A DNA stretch of 64,000 nt from Poa pratensis. Taxonomy: Eukaryota; Streptophyta; Magnoliopsida; Poales; Poaceae. The stretch spans positions 3,510,290 to 3,574,289 of the forward strand of contig CAMZMU010000012.1 of NCBI GenBank assembly GCA_947311845.1. Reading direction: 5' to 3'. Shown piece by piece: positions 1 to 9,300 of the stretch. The translations under genes and the position numbers were made by a program. Within the stretch, counting starts at the first letter, position 1. Each line of letters opens with the position of its first letter. A model generated the notes under the pieces. That model saw only the letters and a program-made list of their open reading frames with translations. It was not told where the DNA came from and did no database searches.

Positions 1-56
1 GACAGGAGCAATAATTCACTGATTTTTTACTTGCAGTAGGAGTACTAGAGTAGGAG

Positions 57-500
57 TAGACAGGAGCGAAAACCTATAATGGAGCCCGAGCTACATGAGC
101 TCGTTTTTCTGAAAATTCAAAATCGACATTTTTAATTTTCCAAAAATCGCGAAAAAATTGCCGGATGTAGATATTGTGCAGATCTACAATCGTGCAAATT
201 TTCAAGTCCAAATACGCTGTATTTTGGGCGGCACAAAAAAGACAAACGGTTGGATCTGGGTGGCTATTGGTGAAGAATACACATTTTAAAAAAATTGAAA
301 TTTTCCTCGATTTGTCTTTTTTGTACAGACCAAACTATAATGAATTTGGAGCTGAAAATTTGTATGATTGTAGATCTGAACAATATCTACATCCAGGAAT
401 TTTTCATGATTTTTGAAAACTTAAAAATGTGGATTTCGATTTTTCAAAAAAACGAGCTCCATGTAGCTCGGCTCCAAAAATCCACTCTCTAGACAGGAGC
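57..500. mobile_element. MITE-like element with long terminal inverted repeats
   Basis: The arms at about 81-140 and 412-475 are inverted copies. The left arm opens GGAGCCCGAGCTACATG and the right arm closes with the complement of GGAGCCGAGCTACATG, each followed by an A/T-rich stretch. The 11-base sequence TAGACAGGAGC lies at 57-67 and again at 490-500, as expected of a target duplication. No transposase is present. The internal ORFs are short and overlap the arms, so they are not taken as genes. The superfamily is not certain; a long duplication fits Mutator-type elements. Confidence 0.6.
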
Positions 501-524
501 AATATTAATATTGCTCCAAAGAGC

Positions 525-895
525 TCGCACGTAGGGGAGTGCCCATAGTCGACGACCGCTGGTCACGCTGGTCGCTGGGCGCGCGTCACAGAGGTCGCAC
601 GTAGGGAAGTGCCCATAGTGTAGTGCTAAAAAAAGATAATTTTGGATGGTAATATACCGTGTGGCGTCTTAGGGCGTGACCCACTAATGCCACTTGACAA
701 TAGGGCTGTATTAACAAGTTGGCGGATAGTTAAGGCTCGGCTCGTTAGTATTGGTGATCGTTAAGGCTCGGATGGTAATACCGCATGGTTGTCTGAGGGA
801 ACGACCCACTAATGCCACTGACAATAGGGTTGTACTAACGAATTGGCGGATAGTTAAGGCTCGGCTCGTTAGGATTGGTGATCGTTAAGCTCGAA
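525..895. repeat. Two direct duplications (24 bp and 126 bp)
   Basis: The segment at 525-548 (TCGCACGTAGG...GCCCATAG) recurs with one or two changes at 595-618. A second duplication of about 126 bp follows: 644-769 and 770-895 both open GGATGGTAATA and both contain GACCCACTAATGCCACT and GGCGGATAGTTAAGGCTCGG. The copies have diverged at scattered positions. No coding potential is visible. Confidence 0.65.
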
Positions 896-1690
896 TCGTT
901 AAACTCGTTAAGAATAACGAGTTTAATATAAAGATTGACTCTATTTGTTATATGTTCACGAGCACTCGTGAGCAGCTCGTTAAGAATTGAGTGGGCTAGC
1001 CATCGGGGAATTCCGCAACTTTCGATCATTATATAGAAGATTTTGTGGTCGCTCCTCGGTCGCCCGATGGCTATTTGCCATATTTGATGGCTATTTGCCA
1101 TATTCATGTTAGATGAGCTACACAACAAGAGTCATGAAGGCATGCAGCCTGATGTCATTAGATGCTACCGATACGGGCAGCTCGTGAAACTCAAAAGTTT
1201 GATTGTTAAACTCTTAGTTTTAATCAACAAAATTTGCTGCTCAGCTCAATTCATTAAGAAAATGAGCCGCGATCAAACGAGCGGAGCTTTCGCAGCTCAT
1301 TAAGCTCGAAGAGGTTCGAGCTTTATGTCCCACCCTACGTGACAACATGGTTTGATGGCAGTTGCCATCAAGTGACGTCTGGCAACTCATCGGCTCCATG
1401 TTTCTAAAGTCCAAATCGTTTATAATTTTTTCATGCTTTACGAGCTAAGGGAAAACAATTCTCCATAACTAAATTTTTACGTATACACACTATGATTAAT
1501 TCAACTGTTTGAAAGCTATCCTCGTTAAGCCACTAATTTCTCATACCCAGCTTGTCTCCGGAAGGGAGCCGCAAGAAACAGCAAGACACATGTCACTCCT
1601 CCATCAAGCGCAACACATGATCTACTTCTGGGCAGCTCCCGATGAAATCGAAGAGGAATTGCTGCGCTACATCATCGCCGCCGCCGGGCA
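896..1690. other. Intergenic, no gene recognised
   Basis: A/T-rich sequence with many short variants of AGCTCGTTAA in both orientations between 870 and 1310, probably a decayed repeat. From about 1509 the sequence becomes GC-rich on the approach to the EIL gene and would be its 3' flank. Open frames here are short and lack recognisable motifs. Confidence 0.4.
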
Positions 1691-3001
1691 CTACTCCGGG
1701 TGGTACCACCTCCACGCGTGTTTCTTCTCGGCATCGTCCCCCTGCAGACAGTTGTAGTATAGCTCCATGAGCTCATTGATCGGGCTCCGGCACTCCTCGA
1801 GGATTGCGCCCTCGAGCTCGGGCAGCATTGCGGCCAGCTCCCAGCTCCCGCCTCTCGGTCTGGGCCATTTCCCACCTGAGTCGCCGCTCTCGACGTTGTC
1901 GCACTTGCGCTTGTCATGTGGGCCACGCACGACGTCTTCCAGACCGTCACTGTCCCCGTCCTCCAATTCGTCAGTGCAGTCGTCATCGTCGTGATCAAGA
2001 GGCGTGATCTTGAGCGAGCTCTTGAGCCGTCGGCTGAGCGCCTCCTCCTGCCGGAGCACCTTGGACCAGGTCTCGGACTCCTTGGCGCTCATCTTCTGCT
2101 GCAGCCGCTTGGACTGCCAGATGAGCTTGCGCATCTGATCGAAGCGCGGGCTCATGTGCTTGATGACGGCGCTGAGCAGGGAGATCTTCCACGCCTTCTT
2201 CAGGTCGTGGGGCTTCCGGTACGGCGGCGCTCCCTGGTGGGCCTGCATCTCCCCCTGCGTGCCCCACCAGGGCTCCTTCCCCGTAGGCCACCACGGCGGC
2301 GCCAGGCCGCGCTCCAAGGGGAAGTTCCGCTGCGGTGGCTCGCAGTGCTGGATGAGCGCCGAGAGCAGGGAGCCGAGCGTGTTGTCCTGGATGCCCTGGA
2401 GACGGTGGAGGTAAGACGCCAGGCCGAGCGGGCTGTTGCTGTCTGCGGAGCCGGTCAAGGCCATGGGCCCCGTGCGATCGAAGATGACGTTGTCCTTCCA
2501 CCAGCCGCGGAGGCTGTCGGAGGAGCCGGACATGGGCTCGCCGGCCTCGTCGATGACGCCGTAGACGAACCCGCGCGCGTTGCAGGCCTCCATCATCTTG
2601 AGCATGTGGCGGAGGACGCCGTCCTGCGCGCGGAGCATCGCCTTGCGGCGGCATCGCACCTCGGGGGTGTCCTCCTGGCCCTGGCCGGCCGACGGCCCGG
2701 CGGCAGCAGGAGCAGGAGCCGCTACGCCTGGTCTCCTGGCGCCGGCGGCACGGCTCTCGAGCTTCATGAGACGCATCTGGTCCTTCCACATGCGCTTCTT
2801 CAGGTCGGAGATCTCGAGTGGTTCGGAACCCGACTCTGCGTCCAAGTCGATTATCTCCTCTTGCTCGTGCTCCACCTCCAGCTCCTCGAGGCCGCAAAGG
2901 AACGCCGCGTTGCCACCGCCGCCATGCGCGTCACCAGCTCCATGGCCGATCGATCGGGGATAAGGAGTTAAGGACGCCTCCGATCGTTGATCAAGAGACA
3001 C
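1691..3001 (-). CDS. EIL: EIN3/EIL-family transcription factor
   Basis: The frame encodes about 436 residues with the plant-specific EIN3 DNA-binding domain. Family landmarks appear in order: an acidic segment then [16 protein letters not shown] (residues ~67-82), [97 protein letters not shown] and the basic [17 protein letters not shown]. Known EIN3/EIL proteins act in the nucleus as ethylene (or sulfur-limitation) response activators. The tail after the domain is short and acidic ([17 protein letters not shown]), so this is shorter than typical ~600-residue members. The frame opens with GTG; the first in-frame AUG is residue ~71, inside the domain. Two ATGs at 2943 and 2925 lie in another frame. 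Either a small indel near the 5' end, an upstream exon, or pseudogenisation explains this. Family call is firm; integrity is not. Confidence 0.85.
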   Translation of the reverse strand: MSLDQRSEASLTPYPRSIGHGAGDAHGGGGNAAFLCGLEELEVEHEQEEIIDLDAESGSEPLEISDLKKRMWKDQMRLMKLESRAAGARRPGVAAPAPAAAGPSAGQGQEDTPEVRCRRKAMLRAQDGVLRHMLKMMEACNARGFVYGVIDEAGEPMSGSSDSLRGWWKDNVIFDRTGPMALTGSADSNSPLGLASYLHRLQGIQDNTLGSLLSALIQHCEPPQRNFPLERGLAPPWWPTGKEPWWGTQGEMQAHQGAPPYRKPHDLKKAWKISLLSAVIKHMSPRFDQMRKLIWQSKRLQQKMSAKESETWSKVLRQEEALSRRLKSSLKITPLDHDDDDCTDELEDGDSDGLEDVVRGPHDKRKCDNVESGDSGGKWPRPRGGSWELAAMLPELEGAILEECRSPINELMELYYNCLQGDDAEKKHAWRWYHPE

Positions 3002-3900
3002 TGCGCACGCACTCTGTTTTATTTACGTACTTTAGGAGCTGGTGAATTCAGTAACCAGCGATCGAGCGATCTATTATCCATGACGAGCTAGCGAAAGGAT
3101 TTTGCACAGACGGGTTATTTATGCGCGCGGAGAAGACGAAGGCAGGCAGGTGATGTCGTGGCGGCGTAGGATGAGTTTGTCCAAATTAAGGTCATCTCTC
3201 TCGGGACACGCCGGCCTGCCGCCTTTGGTGCATCGTAACCACATGGTGGCTTGGACTTGAAACGCAAAATGTACAGCAAACGCTTGCATTGCTTCTGACA
3301 GAAGAAACGACATACTGAGTTCTAGCCATACCAGTTCCTCACCTGTTGATGTGCGTGTGTGTGTGATAAGTGATAACTATGGCAGACCGCAGGCAGGCAC
3401 GAAGTTTCTTCAGCAGCCGTAGCCAAGTGATGCATAAATAAAACAAGCCAACTCAGGTACTTACGTGTTGTGTTTAAATTTTTAAAAACCTACACACCAC
3501 TTTGCTGTACTCATGTGTAATTGGTCGGTCTTGTCTACACGTGCACGTACTCGAGCTTCATAAGCGGATTTAAAATATGGTTATGCATTTAGGATTTAAA
3601 ATACTCTTACAAATCTCCTGTGGAGCACACGCAAACTTAGGCATAGCTAGCTACGGCTACTTCATAGCATATGTACGTGTAACATGCACGTACCGCCTTA
3701 CGTGGAGGCATGCATGAAATGTATGCGCACAGTCAGCAGCTGACGTGGTGGAAGTATTCGACATGCATGCCGCGGGCGGGTAGCACGTCAAATTGCTCTG
3801 TTCCATATGCAACACTGCTGGCGTACGCCTATAGGGCTACCACTTCTTGATTCCTCGTCATGCTCATCGCGAACAGAAGATATAGGAAGAGATGACGATA
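3002..3900. promoter_or_regulatory. Upstream region of the EIL gene
   Basis: No gene is seen. On the minus strand CATAAATAA (3123-3115) could serve as a TATA-like element about 115 bases before the open frame. The sequence TGCGTGCGCAG at about 3002-3012 (minus) could also be a splice acceptor feeding the EIL frame. Neither is proven by sequence alone. The rest is unremarkable intergenic DNA. Confidence 0.25.
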
Positions 3901-3986
3901 CTCCCCTCCGATCGATCCTTTTAAGGTCGCGAGTTACGTACGTGACTAGCTCATTTGTTGTGACGTTCAAAATGGATCGGAGGGAG
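3901..3986. mobile_element. Stowaway-type MITE, 86 bp
   Basis: It begins CTCCCCTCCGATCGATCC and ends GGATCGGAGGGAG, which are mutual inverted repeats, and it is flanked by TA at 3899-3900 and 3987-3988. These are the marks of Tc1/mariner-derived Stowaway MITEs, which are abundant near grass genes. It has no coding capacity. Confidence 0.85.
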
Positions 3987-4109
3987 TACTTCAAATAAAA
4001 AATAGCAGTATGGCACAGCCGTACAGACGCTTGGGTCCAGGGCCGTCCCTAGAAATCTGAGGCCCAGTATGCAATATGGACTGTAAAATTTAATTCTTCA
4101 CAAAAGTCA

Positions 4110-4268
4110 CTCCCTTCGTTCCTAAATATATATAAGATGTTTTACCTTTTGTCCATATTCATATGTATCTAGATGGACATGTTTTAATGTGTATGTTCAC
4201 TCATTTGGGTTTGCACCTAATCAACATGTGAGCTAGCTAGAACATCTTACATTGTGTAACGGAGGGAG
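4110..4268. mobile_element. Stowaway-type MITE, about 159 bp
   Basis: The left end CTCCCTTCGTTCCTAAATA and the right end TGTAACGGAGGGAG match the classic Triticeae Stowaway ends. A TA follows at 4269-4270; the left flank reads CA, so the left duplication seems mutated. Confidence 0.8.
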
Positions 4269-4315
4269 TATATATATGTACTCATGTATATGATACTACA
4301 GTGGAGATTTTTTTT

Positions 4316-4671
4316 GCTCCCGGGCACCAGTGCTCCCTCCTGTTTAAAAAATTCGAAAATCATATTTATGTTTCAAAAAAATCTGCGTATAGCCAATGAT
4401 ATATCCCACTAATGTGCAAAACATCAACTTCAAACACTTTGTATTCTGAGCTACACAAAAATGACAAATGTGTAGATCTAAGAATGTATATTTTCAAATC
4501 TCTAAGTTTTATCAGATTTGTTATTTTCGTGTAGCCCATAATATAAACTATCTTAGATTAAAATTTTACAAGTTTGTGGGATACACCATGGGCTACGTCT
4601 GGATTTTTTGGAAACTCACAAATATGATTTTAAATTTTGTTAAATGAGAGGGAGCACTGGTGCCTGGGATC
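4316..4671. mobile_element. MITE-like element with GCTCCCGGGCACC ends
   Basis: The left end GCTCCCGGGCACCAGTG and the right end CACTGGTGCCTGGGATC are imperfect inverted repeats about 24 bases long. The A/T-rich interior has the motif GTGTAGCCCATAATA near 4531. A related element lies at 62566-62939. No clear target duplication was identified. Confidence 0.65.
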
Positions 4672-5706
4672 ACAATACACTTTCCGATGATACTACTGTA
4701 TGTTAATATCTTTATAGTACTAAATATTATGGAGATAATACCATAGAGGGTTTTATGTTTCAATTTTCTTTGAGAACAACTATGTGAAGGTTACCCTATT
4801 AAAAAAACCGTGGAGATTAGAAAGATTCTCCTAGATGTGAATTTAATTTACAAGAGAAAATTGCTTAAAGTGATGAGCAATTTCTATCATATTGCACGAA
4901 CAAAGAATAAAATGAAAAAAGAAGAAGAATTATATATCTTGCTCTCGGGTTCTAAGAACCATGGTGCAGCCGGTGCGTGAAGGGCTCTGATGTGGAGGAG
5001 CGTCGGTTCACGGATGAAGGAGCATTGGGTCACGGATGGAGGAAACGCCTCGTCGCCGTCCTTGTTTATCTTAAATTAAAGGACAGTACTAGGCGTCCCC
5101 GGGGGATCTTTCCGTCCGATCCCCCGGGTCCACAGCCGTACGATGCGGGAAAGGAGAACCGTCCGATGCGGTCAACGCACTCAACCCAACACGGAACACG
5201 CAACTGTACCCATCTCCGGCCGGCGCGCTCCGCTCCGCCCCATCCTCTCCTCCCTGTAGCACCGTGCCCCTGCAGCTTCGCCGGAGAACACGGAGGCCGT
5301 CGCCGGAGAAGACGCCGCCCATCGCCGGAGAAGACGCCGCCCGTTGCCGGAAAAACCTTTCCCCGTCCCTGTCGCTCCGCCCGCCGTCGCCGGAGCACAG
5401 AGAAGACGCCGTCGCCAGAGCCGGAGAAGACGTCGCCGGAGACGTCGTCGCAGCCTGGCTCTTGCACACTATCACCGCGGGATTTGGGTAGCATCGACGC
5501 CGTCCGCTCGTAGCATCACCATGGGGCTTTGGTAGGTACGGCTCACAGCAGCACTGCCGGCCGCTCGTAGCACCGCCTCCCACCAGATGGTAGCAAGGCC
5601 GACCGCCAATGGCAGCACCACCGGCCTACTTTGGTAGCAAACCCGCGGAACAGTTATAGCAAAAAAGTTCATCCTATGATGCAAAATCCACAGAACTCGC
5701 ATGGTG

Positions 5707-6015
5707 CAAAAATCACAGAACGTTTGTAGCAAACAAACTTTTCAAATAATGCAAAATCACACAACGTTTGTAGGAAGCAAATTCTTCAAAATAATGCAAA
5801 ATCACACAACGTTTGTAGCAAAACAATTCTTCAAATAATGCAAAATCACACAACATTTGTAGCAAAACAATTCTTCAAATAATGCAAAATCACACAACGT
5901 TTGTAGCAAAACAATTCTTCAAATAATGCAAAATCACACAACGTTTGTAGCAAAACAATTCTTCAAATAATGCAAAATCACACAACATTTGTAGCAGAAA
6001 ATTTATTCCAAAGAT
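5707..6015. repeat. 44-bp tandem array, about seven units
   Basis: Unit starts (GCAAAATCACACAAC...) fall at 5751, 5796, 5840, 5884, 5928 and 5972, with degenerate units on both sides. The period is exactly 44 bases across the central copies. Each unit contains GTTTGTAGCAAAACAATTC. The array lies inside the Mutator-like element. Confidence 0.9.
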
Positions 6016-6378
6016 GCAAAATAACACAAGGACGGCACCCCACTCGTAGCACCCGACTTTGGTGCGCAGCACCTTTGCTGCACTCCTCCTAGGCAGAAGC
6101 ACAGGATGTCGACGCCGGCGACCTCGCATCGGAAGCACCGCCGCCCTCCTATGAGAGCGCCGCCGTGCTCCTTCGGCAGCACCGCCGCCGAACCATGGTA
6201 GCATCGCCGCCCCACGATGGTAGCACCGTTGCCGACCCATGGTAGCACCGCCGCCCCCACGATTGCAGCACCACCAGCACAGATGGTAGCACCGCCGCTC
6301 CGATCCTCTGATTGCAATTGACGTAGCACCGATGCCCTTCCTTGGTAGCTCCGTCGCCCACCCCTTGCAGCTCGGCTC

Positions 6379-6680
6379 CTGCCATCTACAGCTCCGGCGC
6401 CCGCCCTCTGCACCGTGGCGGCGACGGGACGGCTCGCCGCAGCCGGAGGGCAAGGAGACGAGCTGCCACTCCTCGCGGCCAAGGGAATCGAGCGAGAGGT
6501 TCCTCGTCAGCGGCATGGGCACGCTCACCGCAGGGTGGAGCCGAGCTCGGGTGACTGCCATCTGCAGCTCCGGCGCCCGCCCTCTGCAGCGTAGAGGCGA
6601 CGGGACGGCTCGCCGCAGCCGGAGGGCAAGGAGACGAGCCGCCACTCCTCGCTGCCAAGAGAACCGAGCGAGAGGGGTGG
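6379..6680. repeat. 176-bp-offset duplication in GC-rich DNA
   Basis: Two segments starting at 6379 and 6555 (CTGCCATCTRCAGCTCCGGC) stay alike for about 115 bases, through GACGGGACGGCTCGCCGC and GGAGACGAG to GAGCGAGAGG. The duplication lies inside the Mutator-like element and accounts for the similar open frames on both strands here. Confidence 0.75.
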
Positions 6681-7224
6681 CGCGGGCGCGCTCACCAAGC
6701 CGACGGCGGGGAGAGTTGACGGAGGTAGCGGCGCTCTCATGGAGGTGGAGCCGTCGGTGGTGCGACTTGTAGGTGCAGAGTTGAGCTGAAAGAAATTTGG
6801 GAATTTCTGCCGAGCGAGAGGATAAGAGGAGGACGGGAGCGGTGGTGTCGGTCCACGTGGGACACGTGTCGCGCTTAGCAACAGGAGGACGGGAGCGTTC
6901 CGATCCCCGGGGGACTACAAACCTTTCCCTAAATTAAAGGCCCGAGCGTGGTGCCTGTTGTCACACATCTAATTAATTACACCGACAATGCCCTCCCACG
7001 GAAATTAGTTCCAACTAATTAGCACAGTCCTATGCGGTCCAGCCCTCCCTTCCGCACGGAAGGCAGCAGGCGCTACTCTTACGCAAGGGAAACAAACTTT
7101 TTAGCCACGTGAATAGCTAACAATATGGCAACACTCAACAACTTTTTCAAATTCCTCGCTATACGCGCTCGTTGTTCCTCACAGTACCGGCTACCGCAAA
7201 GCTACCAGGGCCACTGCAGCGAGC

Positions 7225-7705
7225 TTCACCTCTTCTCCGACGCCGGAGCATCCTCAGTCACCGCCCGCTTCAATGCTTCATCAACTCTACCAGCACACGC
7301 CCGGCTGCAGTCTGCACCTATCAAACGAAGTAAAGAACAGGAATCATTCAGTACGATGCTTTATTTTTCCCTTGCAATCTAGATTAAGGATCATTCTAAC
7401 AAAAGAGTACAGGAAATTCTCCGACGCCGGGCGGCGCAGCTTCCGGCGTATCCTCGGTCACCGCCCCTTTCATCTACTCTACCAGCACTCACCCGGTTGC
7501 ATCTATCAAAACGAAGTAAAGAACAGGAATCATTCAGTACGATGCTTTATTTTTCCCTTGCAATCTAGATTAAGGATCATTCTAACAAAAGAGTACAGGA
7601 AATTCTCCAAAGCCGGACGGCGCAGCTTCCGGCATATCCTCGGTTACCGCCCCTTTCATCTACTCTACCAGCACTCACCCGGCTGCATCTATCAAACGAA
7701 GTAAA
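7225..7705. repeat. 185-bp tandem repeat, about 2.6 copies
   Basis: The segment ATCAAACGAAGTAAAGAACA recurs at 7320, 7505 and, shortened, at 7691. Each unit also carries TTCTCCGACGCCGG or a variant, CCGCCCCTTTCATC and CTACCAGCACTCACCCGG. Copies 2 and 3 are nearly identical, so the duplication is fairly recent. Frames through it are open for 143 codons, but the peptide simply repeats and no domain is recognised. Confidence 0.85.
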
Positions 7706-8065
7706 GAAGGTACATATCATTCAGTATAATATGTCATTTTTTCAGCAGTTATCGGCAAGGCAAGATGATGAAAATGAATGTCCATCTAAAAGGCACTAAT
7801 TGGAAGGCACTATCTAGGCACTAATTGGGCTCACTGATAGTCACAACTACCAAAAGTTCAGAGCCATTCTACTTCCGTGCCATAGACCTTGGTCACGGGT
7901 AGCAAATTTCATATTTAGATGAAGCATTTACTAAATGTGTTAATTATCATTCTAACAAAAAGGAGTACAGGCAATACTTTACCTGTTGCAGTGAAGGGTG
8001 CCTACCAGGAGCACTACCTCTAGAGACTTGTTGTTCCTATTTACAGTTTGTAAAATGTCACGCTT

Positions 8066-9119
8066 GCCAGGGGATCTACTTGATAAAGAAAAACAAGGTA
8101 TGAATACTTATGCGTATAGCAGTGCACATGTTAAATTGTTTTGTATATGGACAAGGACTGCTTCAACATGGCCGTGCGTATATTGGCATGCGACGATATA
8201 CAATTGTTGATAGAGCCTCCCGTGCACAACATGGACTTAAGATTTTGTGTAAGTTGCGATATTCACATGTAATTATTATCATCGTCATGTTTCTAAACCT
8301 TGTGTATTGACGTAGTCGGCGTTATTCGATGGCACAAAACATCCCAATTGGCGTGTAAAGCCAGATATTAAGAAGTTGGCAACATTTTTCCACGGCCGGC
8401 CCGAGATTGACAATAATATCTCGTCGTGTCATACGGTAAGTTGCTTTTCCTCTTGTCGATCATTGTTACGATTTATGTTTTTCTAATGCTTTCAACTTGC
8501 AGATTTTGTTGTCATATGCATTCCTAGGCCACTTCATGTTGTTCTTCATCGACAAACATAAATGTCATGTATCCATTTTGGACCCGTGCGTTGAACCGCT
8601 ATCAAAAGATAGGTATCAATTGAAATTTCAGAGGTATGCAATCTACCTAAACGAAGCACTCGCAATAGCACAACCTGGCTGGAATTCAGATATCTTTTTC
8701 TGGCCACGGAGTTATCCAGATGGTATTCCAAGAAGTCATGACAGGTGATTTATTTAAAAATCATTATAATAATTTATTTGTTTTCATCCTGGTGTTCAGG
8801 ATAATGAAAGTGCATTGATTTGCAGGAACTTGTCGGGTTACTTAGTTTTTAGGTTCATGCTCTCATGGGATGGTGGGAAGTTTGTCCATCCAGTTTGTAC
8901 CGTGAGTATTCTCTATTGCACATTCTTACAACTTAAACGTGATTTTTTTCGGTAATTAACAATATATATATATTTATATTCCTCGTGCAGGATGGTTATG
9001 AGTTGAGGAAAAAGTTTTTGTTATATCTACTCAAGTATCACGCAAATGAAGTCGAAGACAACATTCCAGATGTTGTACGAGAATATCTTAAGCGTGTCAA
9101 AAGATACCAGATTTGGTAG
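8066..9119 (+). pseudogene. Ulp1/SENP-type cysteine protease-like gene fragment
   Basis: Six exon-like blocks joined by GT-AG introns read through: ~8066-8095, ~8149-8248, 8316-8435, 8503-8744, 8826-8901 and 8991-9119 (TAG stop). The peptide shows DKDCFNMAVRILACDD, EPPVHNMDLRFC, KKLATFFHGRPEIDNNI, GHFMLFFIDKHKCHVSILDP, then NLSGYLVFRFMLSWDG and a C-terminal KYHANEVEDNIPDVV. This is the pattern of C48 (Ulp1) peptidase domains, which remove SUMO, common in plant transposon cargo. The catalytic His (GHFMLF) and Asp (ILDP) are present, but the expected D-C-G active-site motif reads L-S-G, so Cys appears to be Ser. The N-terminal region is missing or unrecognised. It is probably a captured, inactive copy that may still be transcribed. 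Open introns and one clean stop suggest recent capture. Confidence 0.65.
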
Positions 9120-9270
9120 CATAGGAGATGATTCAAATGGTTGCTTTTTTTTGTACACATGACACTTAAATAAAAGTCTATATTTACTTTGTTTGATTAC
9201 AATGTGATATCTTATCTAAGTACAATAATATTTACATGTATTCAATGTTAAATTGTGCAAAAAACAATAA

Positions 9271-9300
9271 CCCGTTGCAACGCACGGGCATTCAACTAGT
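9271..9300 (+). other. Helitron 3' terminal hairpin and CTAG end
   Basis: CCCGTTGCAACGCACGGG can form a five-base-pair stem with a small loop. It is followed by CATTCAA and CTAG, then the host T. This matches the CTRR rule for the Helitron 3' terminus. Confidence 0.75.

Larger units (their letters stand above)
5083..6929. mobile_element. Mutator-like non-autonomous element, 1.85 kb
   Basis: TAAATTAAAGG occurs at 5072-5082 and again at 6930-6940, an 11-base direct repeat. The element ends are imperfect inverted repeats: the left has GGCGTCCCCGGGGGATC and the complement of the right has TAGTCCCCCGGGGATC. The interior is very GC-rich with short GTAGCACCGCCG-like motifs, plus an A/T-rich tandem array and a local duplication listed separately. 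Several open frames overlap on both strands but contain only low-complexity Arg/Gly/Ser/Pro runs, so no gene is called. Non-autonomous Mutator elements often carry captured GC-rich gene fragments; a donor gene was not recognised. Confidence 0.6.
6968..9299 (+). mobile_element. Helitron, non-autonomous, carrying a Ulp1-like gene
   Basis: The 3' end is typical of grass Helitrons: a short stem CCCGT...ACGGG (9271-9288), a seven-base spacer, then CTAG at 9296-9299 with host T at 9300. A plausible 5' end is TC at 6968-6969 preceded by host A (6967), followed by the A/T-rich TCTAATTAATTACACCG, giving insertion between A and T as the mechanism requires. The 3' end is strong and the 5' end tentative. 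There is no RepHel protein. The cargo is a tandem 185-bp repeat and a spliced Ulp1-protease-like gene in the same orientation. Confidence 0.6.

Noticed and set aside
1916..2971. Long plus-strand open frame opposite the EIL gene
   Set aside because: It is the antisense shadow of a conserved, GC-rich coding region; its peptide is Leu/Arg-rich with no motif.
5707..6015. Possible CRISPR-like array of regular repeats
   Set aside because: Units are contiguous 44-bp tandem repeats without unique spacers, in plant nuclear DNA.
5890..6645. 251-codon minus-strand frame in the Mutator-like element
   Set aside because: The peptide is low-complexity and includes translations of the 44-bp array and of the GTAGCACCG motifs; no domain is seen.
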